From contig NZ_NJFZ01000012.1 in assembly GCF_002270355.1 (NCBI RefSeq), positions 203,856 to 267,855 of the forward strand: DNA of 64,000 nucleotides, given 5' to 3'. The notes below the pieces were generated by a model, which searched no databases, was not told where the DNA came from, and saw nothing but the letters and a program-made list of their open reading frames with translations. Position numbers and translations under genes: made by a program. The DNA comes from Flectobacillus sp. BAB-3569 (GTDB lineage Bacteria; Bacteroidota; Bacteroidia; Cytophagales; Spirosomataceae). Of this stretch, positions 1-7,820 are shown piece after piece; the first letter of the stretch is position 1, and each line of letters opens with the position of its first letter.

Positions 1-58
1 ATTACGTCTCTACGGGGTTTTGAATGCGGATAACTCCGCACTCAAAACTCCTCACTCC

Positions 59-1003
59 CTAGTATCCTTTCGCCAAATCTGCGATATTTTCTAATGGCTC
101 ATTGTTTTCAAAACGTTGAAGATTGTTTAAGAATACTCGCACCTTATCAGCGTTTTCCTCTGCCCATCCTCCTGACGAATGTTGCGTCAAAAGCACATTG
201 GGCATATTCCACAAGACATGATTTTCTGGAAGCGGTTCTTCTACCGTAACATCTAAAACAGCCCCAGCGATAGCACCACTTTGTAGCTTTTCGATTAAAA
301 CAGGTTCGTCCACTGCCGAGCCACGACCTACATTGACAAACAAGGCTTCTTTTTTCATTTGATTAAGAAAAGCCTCATCAATCAAGCCAATAGTTTCGGT
401 AGTTTCTGGCAAACATGCGACTAAAATATCTAGCTCAGGTAAATAGTCTCCTATGTCAGACCACGACCAAACTTCTCCTTCGATGGCCGTTTTTGAAAAG
501 ATTTTAATGTCGCAGTCAAAACCCTTTAGGATTTTTGCTACCGTTTGACCAATCGCGCCATTTCCTAAAATCCCCACTTTTTTTCTAAATAATAAATGCA
601 AAGAAGGACGAATACTGCCACCTACCCAGTGATTTTGAGTTTGTAGCACAGACAAACGGTCGATGCCACGATAGACTGCCATGATACCTGCCACTGCGGT
701 TTCTGCTACAGACTGACCAAAAAATCCTTTGAGATGCGTGATTGGGAAACGGCTGTGGGATAATTGCTGATAGGGGTCTAAGCCAGCAGAATGCAGCTGT
801 AGCCATTGTAGTTTTGTACTTTCCTCTGCCCAATTTAAGGGTACATTGCCCATACATACGCTTGCCTCTAAGAAGGTTTCCTTACGATTTTCGGGTAATA
901 AGGTATCTCCAAAACTGAGCTGGTAGCCTTTTTCTGGAGATAATGCGTTGACTAATAGCTGCTTTTCAGCATCGTTGAGTAATGTGTGGATATAAATTTT
1001 CAT
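59..1003 (-). CDS. D-2-hydroxyacid dehydrogenase family protein
   Basis: Cytoplasmic NAD(P)-dependent oxidoreductase that reduces 2-keto acids to D-2-hydroxy acids; the substrate cannot be read from sequence. The 314 residues fit the family. The Rossmann loop GNGAIG lies at about residues 147-152, and the canonical Arg-Glu-His catalytic set is visible as R227 (NVGRGS), E256 (EEPLPE) and H275 (TQHSSG). The N-terminal 100 residues form the usual divergent substrate domain. The gene stands alone, transcribed away from dnaK, with about 1 kb of repeat-rich DNA between them. It resembles the glyoxylate/hydroxypyruvate reductase-like branch more than SerA because it has no C-terminal ACT domain. Confidence 0.85.
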   Translation of the reverse strand: MKIYIHTLLNDAEKQLLVNALSPEKGYQLSFGDTLLPENRKETFLEASVCMGNVPLNWAEESTKLQWLQLHSAGLDPYQQLSHSRFPITHLKGFFGQSVAETAVAGIMAVYRGIDRLSVLQTQNHWVGGSIRPSLHLLFRKKVGILGNGAIGQTVAKILKGFDCDIKIFSKTAIEGEVWSWSDIGDYLPELDILVACLPETTETIGLIDEAFLNQMKKEALFVNVGRGSAVDEPVLIEKLQSGAIAGAVLDVTVEEPLPENHVLWNMPNVLLTQHSSGGWAEENADKVRVFLNNLQRFENNEPLENIADLAKGY

Positions 1004-1039
1004 TTCGAGATAAGTTGCTGGAAATTAAAAGTTAACGGT

Positions 1040-1155
1040 ATATAAGTTAAGTATTAGTGCTGAATTGTGAGTTGTGAATTATGAATGTAAAATTTTAATT
1101 ATCAGCATCTTACATCTTCTGTTGATTAAATATTATTTTGCACGATTACTTAATA
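1040..1155. repeat. MITE-like element, core type C (copy a)
   Basis: One end reads TTAAGTATTAGTGC (1047-1060) and the other, inverted, GCACGATTACTTAA (1140-1153). The core carries the GAATTGTGAGTTGTGAATTA-type text shared with copies near 12.1, 24.8 and 59.8 kb. It shares its right terminus with the next element. Confidence 0.6.
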
Positions 1156-1335
1156 AATCGTACAGAATTAGATTTAAGTGATGGGTTAAGGGACAAGGCA
1201 ACAGGCAAAAGGCACAGAGTGTTAAAATGTTTTTTATTATCCATCGCCATGCTTTTTTTCAAAACCCACCGCCGAAAGCCGTTACCTGAAAGCCCAAAGC
1301 ATAATCTTAAATTTTATTTTGCCCACTAACTTAAT
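1140..1335. repeat. MITE-like element, core type F (copy b)
   Basis: It starts in the shared terminus GCACGATTACTTAA and ends in GCCCACTAACTTAA (1321-1334). The core holds GGGACAAGGCAACAGGC, the reverse complement of the GCCTGTTGCCTTGTCCC text found twice at 54.6-54.9 kb and, degenerate, at 45.7 kb. Confidence 0.6.
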
Positions 1336-1455
1336 AAATTGACCTTAATACTCTGAAATCTATTTCTTCTAAAAGTATGTAGTAGGTAGAATTCTACTTA
1401 ACAGCCTTTGTCAGTGTTACTGGTTATTGGTTCTTTGAAATTGGCGTTTTCTTTT

Positions 1456-1483
1456 TTACTCGGTGAATTAATTCACCGAGTAA
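1456..1483. promoter_or_regulatory. Perfect 28-bp palindrome (possible operator)
   Basis: TTACTCGGTGAATT is followed directly by its exact reverse complement, with no loop. The run of T lies before it on the plus strand, so it is not a normal intrinsic terminator for either strand. It sits between the divergent dehydrogenase gene and dnaK. A regulator site is an inference. Confidence 0.4.
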
Positions 1484-1836
1484 GTGCTATCATATTTCTT
1501 TCAAACTCTTAGTTTTAAAACTAAACTTAGATAAATCCTCTTTGTGTATCTTTTTTATTTTTAGGAATGTAGATGCAACCCTAAATTAGTATTCCACTAA
1601 ACGGTATATTTCGGATATCTGATATCGGATGTTGGATTTCGGAAGTGTAATCTTTTATATTTTGGAAAACAAAGGTATTTTTCTAACATTTCCGAAATCA
1701 GCAATCCCAAATCCCCAATATTTTTAACCTATTCAAAACTCCCAACTCAAAACTCATCACTCCAAAGAATATGCCATTCCTGTCATAGTGCCTAATCTTT
1801 TGTCAGGCATTAAAAATGGGCTATTTTGGCATACTG

Positions 1837-1886
1837 ACAGATTGTCAGCAAAATTAACTGAATTTTCGGTTGGCATTAAGATTGTT
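1837..1886 (+). promoter_or_regulatory. Candidate dnaK control region: CTGACA palindrome and sigma54-like promoter
   Basis: CTGACAGATTGTCAG is a dyad with 6-bp arms around a 3-nt centre. About 20 nt downstream, TTGGCA (1870-1875) is followed so that GG (1872-1873) and GT (1884-1885) are separated by exactly 10 nt, the geometry of a -24/-12 sigma54 promoter, with GT in place of the usual GC. Transcription would start near 1897, leaving a leader of about 115 nt. Heat-shock control is an inference from the downstream gene. Confidence 0.4.
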
Positions 1887-2013
1887 AAATACTTTACGTC
1901 GTCAGATGAAAAAAAGATGCGAAAGGCACAGTCCGAAAGGTGGAATAAACCAATCTTGACATTTGACTTAAAAAGAAAACAAGATATTTAACAATAATTA
2001 ATTCACTCTAGCA

Positions 2014-3918
2014 ATGGGAAAAATTATCGGTATTGACTTAGGCACAACCAACTCTTGTGTTGCAGTTATGGAAGGTAACGAGCCAGTCGTAATCGCTAAC
2101 TCAGAAGGTCGTCGTACTACACCTTCAATCGTAGCATTTTTGGATAACGGAAACGGAGAGCGTAAAGTAGGAGATCCAGCAAAGCGTCAAGCAATTACAA
2201 ACCCTACAAACACGATTTCTTCAATCAAACGTTTTATGGGTAAGCGCTATTCTGAAGTAGGTAGCGAGCTTAAAACAATTGCTTACACAGTAGAACAAGG
2301 TTCAAACGATACTCCACGCGTTCGTATCGGTGATCGTTTATATACACCACAAGAAATCTCAGCACAGATTTTGACTAAAATGAAGCAAACTGCTGAAGAT
2401 TATTTAGGTCAAACTGTTACTGAAGCTGTTATTACAGTTCCTGCATACTTCAACGATGCTGAGCGTCAGGCTACAAAAGAAGCTGGTGCAATCGCTGGTT
2501 TGGAAGTAAAACGTATCATCAACGAACCAACTGCTGCTGCTTTGGCTTACGGTTTGGACAAAGGTGGTAAAGATATGAAAATCGCAGTATTTGACCTTGG
2601 TGGTGGTACTTTCGATATTTCAATCTTGGAATTAGGTGATGGCGTATTCGAAGTAAAATCAACTGACGGTGATACTCACTTAGGTGGTGACGACTTCGAC
2701 CAAGTAATCATCAACTGGTTGGCAGACGAATTTAAAAATGACGAAGGGGTTGATTTGCGTCAAGATGCTATGGCATTGCAACGTTTGAAAGAAGCAGCAG
2801 AGAAAGCTAAAATCGAGTTGTCTTCTGGTGCATCAACTGAAATCAACTTGCCATATATCTTCCCAGTAAATGGTATGCCTAAACACTTAGTACGTTCATT
2901 GTCACGTGCTAAATTTGAGCAATTGGCTGATACTTTGATTCAAAGAATGTTGGAGCCTTGCCGTCGTGCTATGAAAAACTCTGGCTATAGCAACTCTGAT
3001 ATCGACGAAGTTATCTTGGTAGGTGGTTCGACTCGTATCCCACGTGTAGTTGAAGAAGTAGAGAAATTCTGGGGTAAAAAAGCATCTAAAGGCGTTAACC
3101 CTGACGAAGCAGTAGCAATCGGTGCAGCAGTTCAAGGTGGTGTATTGACAGGTGAAGTAAAAGATGTATTGTTGCTAGACGTTATTCCTTTGTCATTAGG
3201 TATCGAGACTATGGGTGGCGTGTTCACTAAATTGATTGAAGCAAACACAACAATCCCAACTCGTAAGTCTGAGGTATTCTCAACGGCATCTGATAGCCAA
3301 CCATCTGTAGAATTGAACATTTTACAAGGTGAGCGTCCAATGGCAGCTAACAACCGTTCATTAGGTCGTTTCCACTTAGACGGTATTCCACCAGCACCAC
3401 GTGGTGTTCCTCAAATCGAAGTAATTTTCGATATAGATGCCAACGGTATCTTGCATGTATCAGCGAAAGATAAAGGTACAGGTAAAGAAAACAACATCCG
3501 TATCGAAGCATCTAGCGGTTTGACAGATGCAGAAATCGAAAGAATGCGTCAAGAAGCGAAAGCTAACGAGGCAGCAGATAAAGCAGAAAAAGAAAAAATC
3601 GAGAAAGTGAACCAAGCAGACTCATTGATTTTCCAAACAGAAAAACAATTGAAAGAATACGGTGAAAAACTTTCAGAAGGAAACAAAACTGCTATTGAAG
3701 GTGCATTAGCTGAATTACGTACAGCACACGCGTCACGTGATATTGCTTCTATCGATGCTTCATTAGAAAAATTGAACAACGCTTGGATGGCAGCATCTCA
3801 AGAAATGTACGCTCAAGGTGGTGACGCAGCTCAACCAACTGGCGATGCAGGTCAATCAGCTAACGCAGGTGGTGGTTCTTCACAAGCAGAAGACGTTCCA
3901 TTTGAAGAAGTGAAATAA
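2014..3918 (+). CDS. dnaK: Molecular chaperone DnaK (Hsp70)
   Basis: ATP-driven cytoplasmic chaperone that binds exposed hydrophobic segments with DnaJ and GrpE. The 634-residue length is standard. The N-terminal ATPase domain shows [13 protein letters not shown] at residues 6-18, the second phosphate loop DLGGGTFD at about 194-201, and the adenosine-contact motif [10 protein letters not shown]. The linker [15 protein letters not shown] leads into the substrate-binding beta domain and a helical lid. The tail ends in a Gly/Gln/Ala-rich stretch and an acidic VPFEEVK terminus. Codon use is more regular than in the neighbours, as expected for a highly expressed gene. No dnaJ or grpE is adjacent; the gene is monocistronic with its own terminator. 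Confidence 0.98.
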   Translation: MGKIIGIDLGTTNSCVAVMEGNEPVVIANSEGRRTTPSIVAFLDNGNGERKVGDPAKRQAITNPTNTISSIKRFMGKRYSEVGSELKTIAYTVEQGSNDTPRVRIGDRLYTPQEISAQILTKMKQTAEDYLGQTVTEAVITVPAYFNDAERQATKEAGAIAGLEVKRIINEPTAAALAYGLDKGGKDMKIAVFDLGGGTFDISILELGDGVFEVKSTDGDTHLGGDDFDQVIINWLADEFKNDEGVDLRQDAMALQRLKEAAEKAKIELSSGASTEINLPYIFPVNGMPKHLVRSLSRAKFEQLADTLIQRMLEPCRRAMKNSGYSNSDIDEVILVGGSTRIPRVVEEVEKFWGKKASKGVNPDEAVAIGAAVQGGVLTGEVKDVLLLDVIPLSLGIETMGGVFTKLIEANTTIPTRKSEVFSTASDSQPSVELNILQGERPMAANNRSLGRFHLDGIPPAPRGVPQIEVIFDIDANGILHVSAKDKGTGKENNIRIEASSGLTDAEIERMRQEAKANEAADKAEKEKIEKVNQADSLIFQTEKQLKEYGEKLSEGNKTAIEGALAELRTAHASRDIASIDASLEKLNNAWMAASQEMYAQGGDAAQPTGDAGQSANAGGGSSQAEDVPFEEVK

Positions 3919-3958
3919 GAAGTCGGTAACCGACCCTTAGCCTCTGGCTAAATATATT

Positions 3959-4026
3959 AAAGTGCTATAGAATCTCCCTTCGGGAATCTTTCAGTTTTTT
4001 GAAAGGAGATTTTGTAGCACTTTTTT
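3959..4026 (+). terminator. Terminator of dnaK
   Basis: AAGTGCTATAGAATCTCC pairs with GGAGATTTTGTAGCACTT across a loop containing CCTTCGGG, and is followed by a T run. A second small dyad, GTCGGTAACCGAC, lies just after the stop codon at about 3923-3935. Confidence 0.85.
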
Positions 4027-4081
4027 GTGATGTTTGCTAAGTGATTTTTAATATTATCTCATTTTAAACACCCCTATTAAT

Positions 4082-4849
4082 ATGCTCAATCCCGCTAAAC
4101 ATCAAAACTATGAAATCTTAAATTTGCTTGGTTATGGATTAGCTAAGTTTGACAATAACTTTATCAAAGAATTCAGTTTTGAGACTAAAAGCTCATTTTT
4201 TGAGTATTTTGTACAGCTGAATATTGTAGAAACTGGAAGTGTAGTTAAGAATCGAATGGATTTATTTGACCCTTTTTTTGATAATGGACGAAAAGGTTGG
4301 TGGCAAAAAGGTGATGCATACATTCATCGTAAACAATTAATTGATAGTTTGTTGGGCTTTGAAGATGTGAAAGGTTTCTCAAACATTGTGAAACTATTTT
4401 TACAAGAAAAATATCAAATAAATGATTTTGTTGCCAAAGTAAAACCTATTACACAAAGCCGATTTAGAAAACTTCAAGAAACTGGACTTGAAGCAGAGTT
4501 GTACTTTATGAATAACTATAAAAATATCGCAGGTTTTGAAGATGGTGAGTTATTGGATGCACGATTGTATGGAGATGGATACGACTTTGAACTAGATGTG
4601 AACCCACAGAATTTTTTGATAGAGGTGAAAGGAGTAAGAGAAAAAAAAGGAAATATTCGTCTCACACAAAAAGAGTATCAAAAAGCAAAAGAGTATACCA
4701 AGGACTATATCTTAACAATTATCCTTAATCTTAACGATACACCCAAAATAGTAACAGTAGATAATCCTGTGAATTGTTTAGCATTTGAAGAGGTTATTCG
4801 TAAAACGGAAGAAATAAAAGAGTATCACTTAGTTTCTAAAATATGCTAA
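4082..4849 (+). CDS. DUF3883-domain protein, predicted PD-(D/E)xK-like nuclease
   Basis: The C-terminal half (about residues 140-250) matches the DUF3883 pattern: GDGYDFELD followed by FLIEVKG and LTQKEYQKAKEY. D168, E181 and K183 form a D-x12-E-x-K set typical of restriction-like nucleases, and the family is often found in restriction and defence loci. The N-terminal 130 residues are not recognised. The stop codon overlaps the next gene's ATG (ATGCTAA), so the two are probably translationally coupled. No methyltransferase or helicase lies nearby, so a full restriction system is not supported. DNA cleavage and a defence role are inferences. Confidence 0.65.
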   Translation: MLNPAKHQNYEILNLLGYGLAKFDNNFIKEFSFETKSSFFEYFVQLNIVETGSVVKNRMDLFDPFFDNGRKGWWQKGDAYIHRKQLIDSLLGFEDVKGFSNIVKLFLQEKYQINDFVAKVKPITQSRFRKLQETGLEAELYFMNNYKNIAGFEDGELLDARLYGDGYDFELDVNPQNFLIEVKGVREKKGNIRLTQKEYQKAKEYTKDYILTIILNLNDTPKIVTVDNPVNCLAFEEVIRKTEEIKEYHLVSKIC

Positions 4850-5094
4850 GCACTACAGAAAAAATAGCAATTCTTGAAGAACTATTAGTTAAACAAGAAA
4901 ATAGCTACTCGGATTCTATTCGTGAAGAATTGTATGTTGAACTTATTGAAAATCAAAAAGCATATTATTTTCTCAAGGATTTTTCCACCCAACAAGAAAT
5001 TCAAGATATACTAAATACCTTGATTCATAGAGTAATCATGTACGAACATGAGGAGGATATCAAGGATATAGTTGATGGGTTTGTATTTAGGTAA
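4843..5094 (+). CDS. Small acidic protein coupled to the DUF3883 gene
   Basis: An 83-residue protein not recognised. It is rich in Glu, Ile and Leu, predicted all-helical, with no signal peptide or membrane segment. Its ATG overlaps the stop of the upstream nuclease-like gene by 7 nt, which is why this start was chosen. The arrangement resembles an effector followed by a small regulator or antitoxin, but no known antitoxin motif is visible, so only a partner role is inferred. Confidence 0.55.
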   Translation: MLSTTEKIAILEELLVKQENSYSDSIREELYVELIENQKAYYFLKDFSTQQEIQDILNTLIHRVIMYEHEEDIKDIVDGFVFR

Positions 5095-5527
5095 ATTAAA
5101 GATAAAAGATCTCTAATACTTTGCTCCACCGTTGTACAACCATTTTCTAAAAAATCCGTCTCAATTTCAAAATACCAAACTATTTGAAAATAGTTTCAAG
5201 GATAAGTTAATAATAGCATAGCTCCGTAGGAGCGACAGTTTGGTAGTATTTTCGATATGAATTATAATCATTTAAGCGCCGTAGGTGCGACAGAAAACAA
5301 ACCATATTCTGTCGCACCTACGGCGCTTTTTAATATTCTCCTGTTAGATCATTGCTACCAAACTGTCGCACCTACGGTGCTGATATATTTCCGTGTGTCT
5401 TGCCTGCTAGCACTTGCTTCCTATCCAGCACTAACATTTTCTACGAATTTTATCCTCAATTGCAGCAATAGAATTGTAAGCTTCACCCAAAATAGGCGGA
5501 TACGGAAAGTGCTAAATAAAAAGCAAA
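5095..5527. other. Repeat-filled intergenic region
   Basis: It contains a nested GCCGTAGGTGCGACAG inverted repeat (about 5220-5381) and a degenerate copy of the GCTAGTGCTGGCTTC family (about 5399-5462). The open frame 5257-5628 runs straight through the inverted repeat and is judged non-coding. Confidence 0.6.
5220..5381. repeat. Nested inverted repeat, GCCGTAGGTGCGACAG family
   Basis: The inner arms are AAGCGCCGTAGGTGCGACAG (from 5274) and its exact complement ending at 5329, 22 bp each, followed by TTTT. The outer arms (5220-5246 and 5355-5381) contain CTCCGTAGGAGCGACAGTTT and AAACTGTCGCACCTACGG. The whole could fold into a double cruciform. A related copy lies at 24867-24980 and a degenerate one near 6500-6535. 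Confidence 0.75.
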
Positions 5528-6292
5528 CTAATCTTCTGGAAGAATTAGTGTTTTGCTGTCATGTTTCTTTTTGTTTAGGGAAAACCAATAGTTTAATTGA
5601 ATTGATAATGAATTGGTTGTTACTCTAATTGGAGATGCCATACCTGTAAGAGGGGAAATATTGCTATCTCTTAAATCAGAAATACCTAAGTTGTATTTCA
5701 CTTTCAGAGAGATTGGCAATTTTATGTAGGATTGTAAATTCAAATCTGCCGCGGCTAAAATTCCCCAATTAAAAGAACTATAGTTTGTTACAGTTCCATT
5801 GTTACATTGATAAGTACAAGTATCAGTTCCTATAATCTTCGTTGTTATATAAGGGGTAAGTATTTTGCCTAAAAATACACCTACGCCGAAAGACAGACTG
5901 CTAAATTTTATTCTTTTCAAATTGAGTTTTGAATTGAAAGATAAATCGGACTGAATATAGGGGAGAATAAAATCATCTTGGTATTGTATACCCGCCACAA
6001 ATGGGTTATAGTATTTATCTATTTTACCAATCCTTACAAAGTCAGTTTGTAGTTTGATTTTATAATTTTTATGAATATTTCTGACAATAGCCACCCCAAA
6101 AATTGGTCTTATTAATGTCTTATTCGAAAATAATCTATTAATTGTTCCGTAATGAGAAGTTATTACTCCCATTTCTGGACTTATTTCCCAACTCGGTTCA
6201 ATGATATTTTGTGAGATACCAGATAAATTAATTAAGGATACGAGAATTATTCCCAACAATAGTCGGATTGTGTAGCGTACTTTGATTTTCAT
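5528..6292 (-). CDS. Secreted, probable outer-membrane beta-barrel protein
   Basis: A 254-residue protein with an N-terminal signal peptide (hydrophobic LLLGIILVSLINLSG, cleavage near GISQ). The mature part is a succession of short alternating-hydrophobic strands such as IKLQTDFVRIG and LPISLKVKYNLGIS, ending in a strand LSIQLNYWFSL close to the C-terminus. This is the look of the small PorT/OmpW-like barrels of Bacteroidota. A CTYQC pair around residue 155 may form a small disulfide loop. The specific family was not recognised. It is a lone gene in repeat-rich DNA, with repeats of the same families on both sides. Confidence 0.6.
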   Translation of the reverse strand: MKIKVRYTIRLLLGIILVSLINLSGISQNIIEPSWEISPEMGVITSHYGTINRLFSNKTLIRPIFGVAIVRNIHKNYKIKLQTDFVRIGKIDKYYNPFVAGIQYQDDFILPYIQSDLSFNSKLNLKRIKFSSLSFGVGVFLGKILTPYITTKIIGTDTCTYQCNNGTVTNYSSFNWGILAAADLNLQSYIKLPISLKVKYNLGISDLRDSNISPLTGMASPIRVTTNSLSIQLNYWFSLNKKKHDSKTLILPED

Positions 6293-6376
6293 ATAAGTTT
6301 AGTTTTATCCTTGATGTAGTTACAAGAATATATTTCAAATAAAGATAAATGTAGAATTTTGCATTTAAAAAGAAAT

Positions 6377-6490
6377 AAATATAATATTTCCCCTTGCTAT
6401 CGCTAAATTCCAAGCTAGTACTCATATTTTCTAGGGATTCTATCCTAATTTTAGAAAGTTGAATCATTTGAAAATAGGTGTTAAGAATTT
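6377..6490. repeat. GCTAGTGCTGGCTTC-family repeat (copy)
   Basis: It shares CAAGCTAGTACTCATATTTT and a following GATTCTATCCTAATTTTAGA, then GTTGAATCATTTGAAAATA, with the copy at 6658-6755. The two copies bracket a different inverted repeat. Confidence 0.6.
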
Positions 6491-6569
6491 GTATTGATAA
6501 AGTGCCTTAGGAACGACTGTCGTACCTCGGAGCGTTTTAGTTATCCTGCAAAAAAGATTGTATTATTGC

Positions 6570-6655
6570 CTAGTTCGAGACTTGGTCTCGGACTAGCTTT
6601 TGTTTCAGTTTAGGAACAGTATAAAAAATGAGTCCAAGACTAAGTCTTGAACTAG
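6570..6655. repeat. Inverted repeat CTAGTTCGAGACTTGG...
   Basis: CTAGTTCGAGACTTGGTCTC at 6570-6589 is itself dyadic with the following GGACTAG, and pairs with GACTAAGTCTTGAACTAG at about 6638-6655. There is no gene inside. It lies between two copies of another repeat family, suggesting a composite or nested insertion. Confidence 0.55.
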
Positions 6656-6657
6656 TA

Positions 6658-6755
6658 ATCTAGCACCGCTAGTGCTGGCTTCCAAGCCAGTACTCACATT
6701 TTCTAAGGATTCTATCCTAATTTCTAATAGTTGAATCATTTGAAAATAATGTATA
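6658..6755. repeat. GCTAGTGCTGGCTTC-family repeat (copy)
   Basis: It reads CCGCTAGTGCTGGCTTCCAA, then GCCAGTACTCACATTTTC and a GATTCTATCCTAATTTCTAA tail. The TGCTGGCTTCCAAGCCAGTA part is a dyad. It immediately precedes the AraC regulator region; a 68-codon frame at 6731-6937 starts inside it and is not trusted. Confidence 0.65.
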
Positions 6756-6961
6756 AGGATAAAATTATAAGGATAAAGCTCCGTTCTAAACTAAAAAACA
6801 TTAAATTTCGCTATTGCTATTACAACAAGCTTTCAACCAATCCTCCTTTTACCTTTGATATACTGAAAGGATTAAATGAATACTATGTGAATAAAGGATA
6901 CTTTTCTTTAGGCTGCAAAACGAAGATTTCAATATGATCTAAACTACATTTATAATAAAAT

Positions 6962-7750
6962 ATGAGTACGCTAAACAAAGGTGAATATTCTGGGAATATC
7001 TTAAATTTAGTTGAATTTGAGGGCATCATAACGAGCAAAACTGCCTATCATGACAAGGTCGATCAGTCTTACCATTATCATGCAAATCCGCATTTGAGTT
7101 TTATCATTAATGGAGCGCATTTGGAACGGAAAAACAATCAAACAGCTGTTAAAACTTCAAAGGATGTTTTGTTTTATCACTCTGGAGAATTTCACCAAAC
7201 AATTCCATTTACACCAGATACTAAAAACCTGAATCTTGAAATTGATTCCGATTTTTTGCAAAAACATGATATTTCGGAAGAGTTATTAGAAAAAGCAGTG
7301 CTAAAAAACGTAAGAAGCAAGCTGTTTATGCTCAAACTAAATTCAGAACTCAATTTCAACGATGGCTTAACTCAAACTGCACTACATTCACTTATATTAG
7401 ATTTTGTTGCCGAAGCAGATGTCAAAGATTATCAACAGATTTTATGGTGTACAAAACTTGAAGAGTTTTTAAATGACAACTGGAATCTTAATCACAGTCT
7501 TGAAGAGTTATCGATTTTACTGGGTGTACATCCTGTGACGATATCAAAGCATTTTCCAAAGTACATCGGCTGCACCATTAGTGAATACGTAAGAATAATA
7601 AGAATCACGCGAAGTTTAGATTTATTAAAATCATCGAATCAATCTTTGACTGAGATTGCACTTTTTTGCGGATTCTCAGATCAGAGTCATTTTTTGCGAA
7701 CCTTCAAACATTTGACTGGACTCAATCCAAAATCATTCAGAAATTTTTAA
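6962..7750 (+). CDS. AraC family transcriptional regulator
   Basis: A 262-residue DNA-binding regulator. Residues 1-110 look like a cupin-type sensing domain (YHYHANPHLSFIINGAHLE, then HSGEFHQTIPF). The C-terminal 100 residues hold the two helix-turn-helix units of the AraC/XylS fold, with the signature FSDQSHFLRTFKHLTGLNP near the end. It lies 71 nt upstream of the aspartic-protease-like gene on the same strand, so the pair may be co-transcribed. The ligand is unknown. Confidence 0.85.
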   Translation: MSTLNKGEYSGNILNLVEFEGIITSKTAYHDKVDQSYHYHANPHLSFIINGAHLERKNNQTAVKTSKDVLFYHSGEFHQTIPFTPDTKNLNLEIDSDFLQKHDISEELLEKAVLKNVRSKLFMLKLNSELNFNDGLTQTALHSLILDFVAEADVKDYQQILWCTKLEEFLNDNWNLNHSLEELSILLGVHPVTISKHFPKYIGCTISEYVRIIRITRSLDLLKSSNQSLTEIALFCGFSDQSHFLRTFKHLTGLNPKSFRNF

Positions 7751-7820
7751 TCAGGCTAATTTTGTTCTATTTTACGAGTTGGGAGGTTTGTTATTTTGCA
7801 CCAAATCAAACTTCTCAAAC

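Larger units (their letters stand above)
1004..2013. other. Long intergenic region upstream of dnaK
   Basis: About 1 kb without a convincing gene. In order it holds two adjacent MITE-like repeats (about 1040-1335), a perfect 28-bp palindrome (1456-1483), degenerate repeats of the TCCGAAATC / CAACTCAAAACTC kinds (about 1610-1770), and the dnaK promoter region (about 1775-1900). Two short open frames (1138-1329 and 1788-1991) lie inside the repeat and the promoter and look spurious. Confidence 0.6.

Noticed and set aside
1..58. GCGGATAACTCCGC hairpin at the window edge
   Set aside because: It may be the terminator or repeat of the first gene, but the region is cut by the window boundary and cannot be judged.
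1138..1329. 63-codon open frame upstream of dnaK
   Set aside because: It lies entirely in a MITE-like repeat whose other copies, some on the other strand, do not keep the frame.
1788..1991. 67-codon open frame just before dnaK
   Set aside because: It starts with GTG and covers the CTGACA palindrome and the promoter-like element; its peptide has no protein character.
2902..3353. Open frames antisense to dnaK
   Set aside because: They are shadows of the highly biased dnaK codons.
4082..5094. Complete restriction-modification system
   Set aside because: There is no methyltransferase, helicase or specificity subunit nearby; only the DUF3883 gene and its small partner are seen.
5257..5628. 123-codon open frame
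   Set aside because: It runs through the nested GCCGTAGG inverted repeat and into the 3' end of the opposite-strand beta-barrel gene.
6228..6467. 79-codon minus-strand frame
   Set aside because: It overlaps the signal-peptide end of the beta-barrel gene and a dispersed repeat.
6731..6937. 68-codon frame before the AraC gene
   Set aside because: It begins in a repeat with a TTG start and no ribosome-binding site; the composition is AT-driven Lys/Tyr/Asn.
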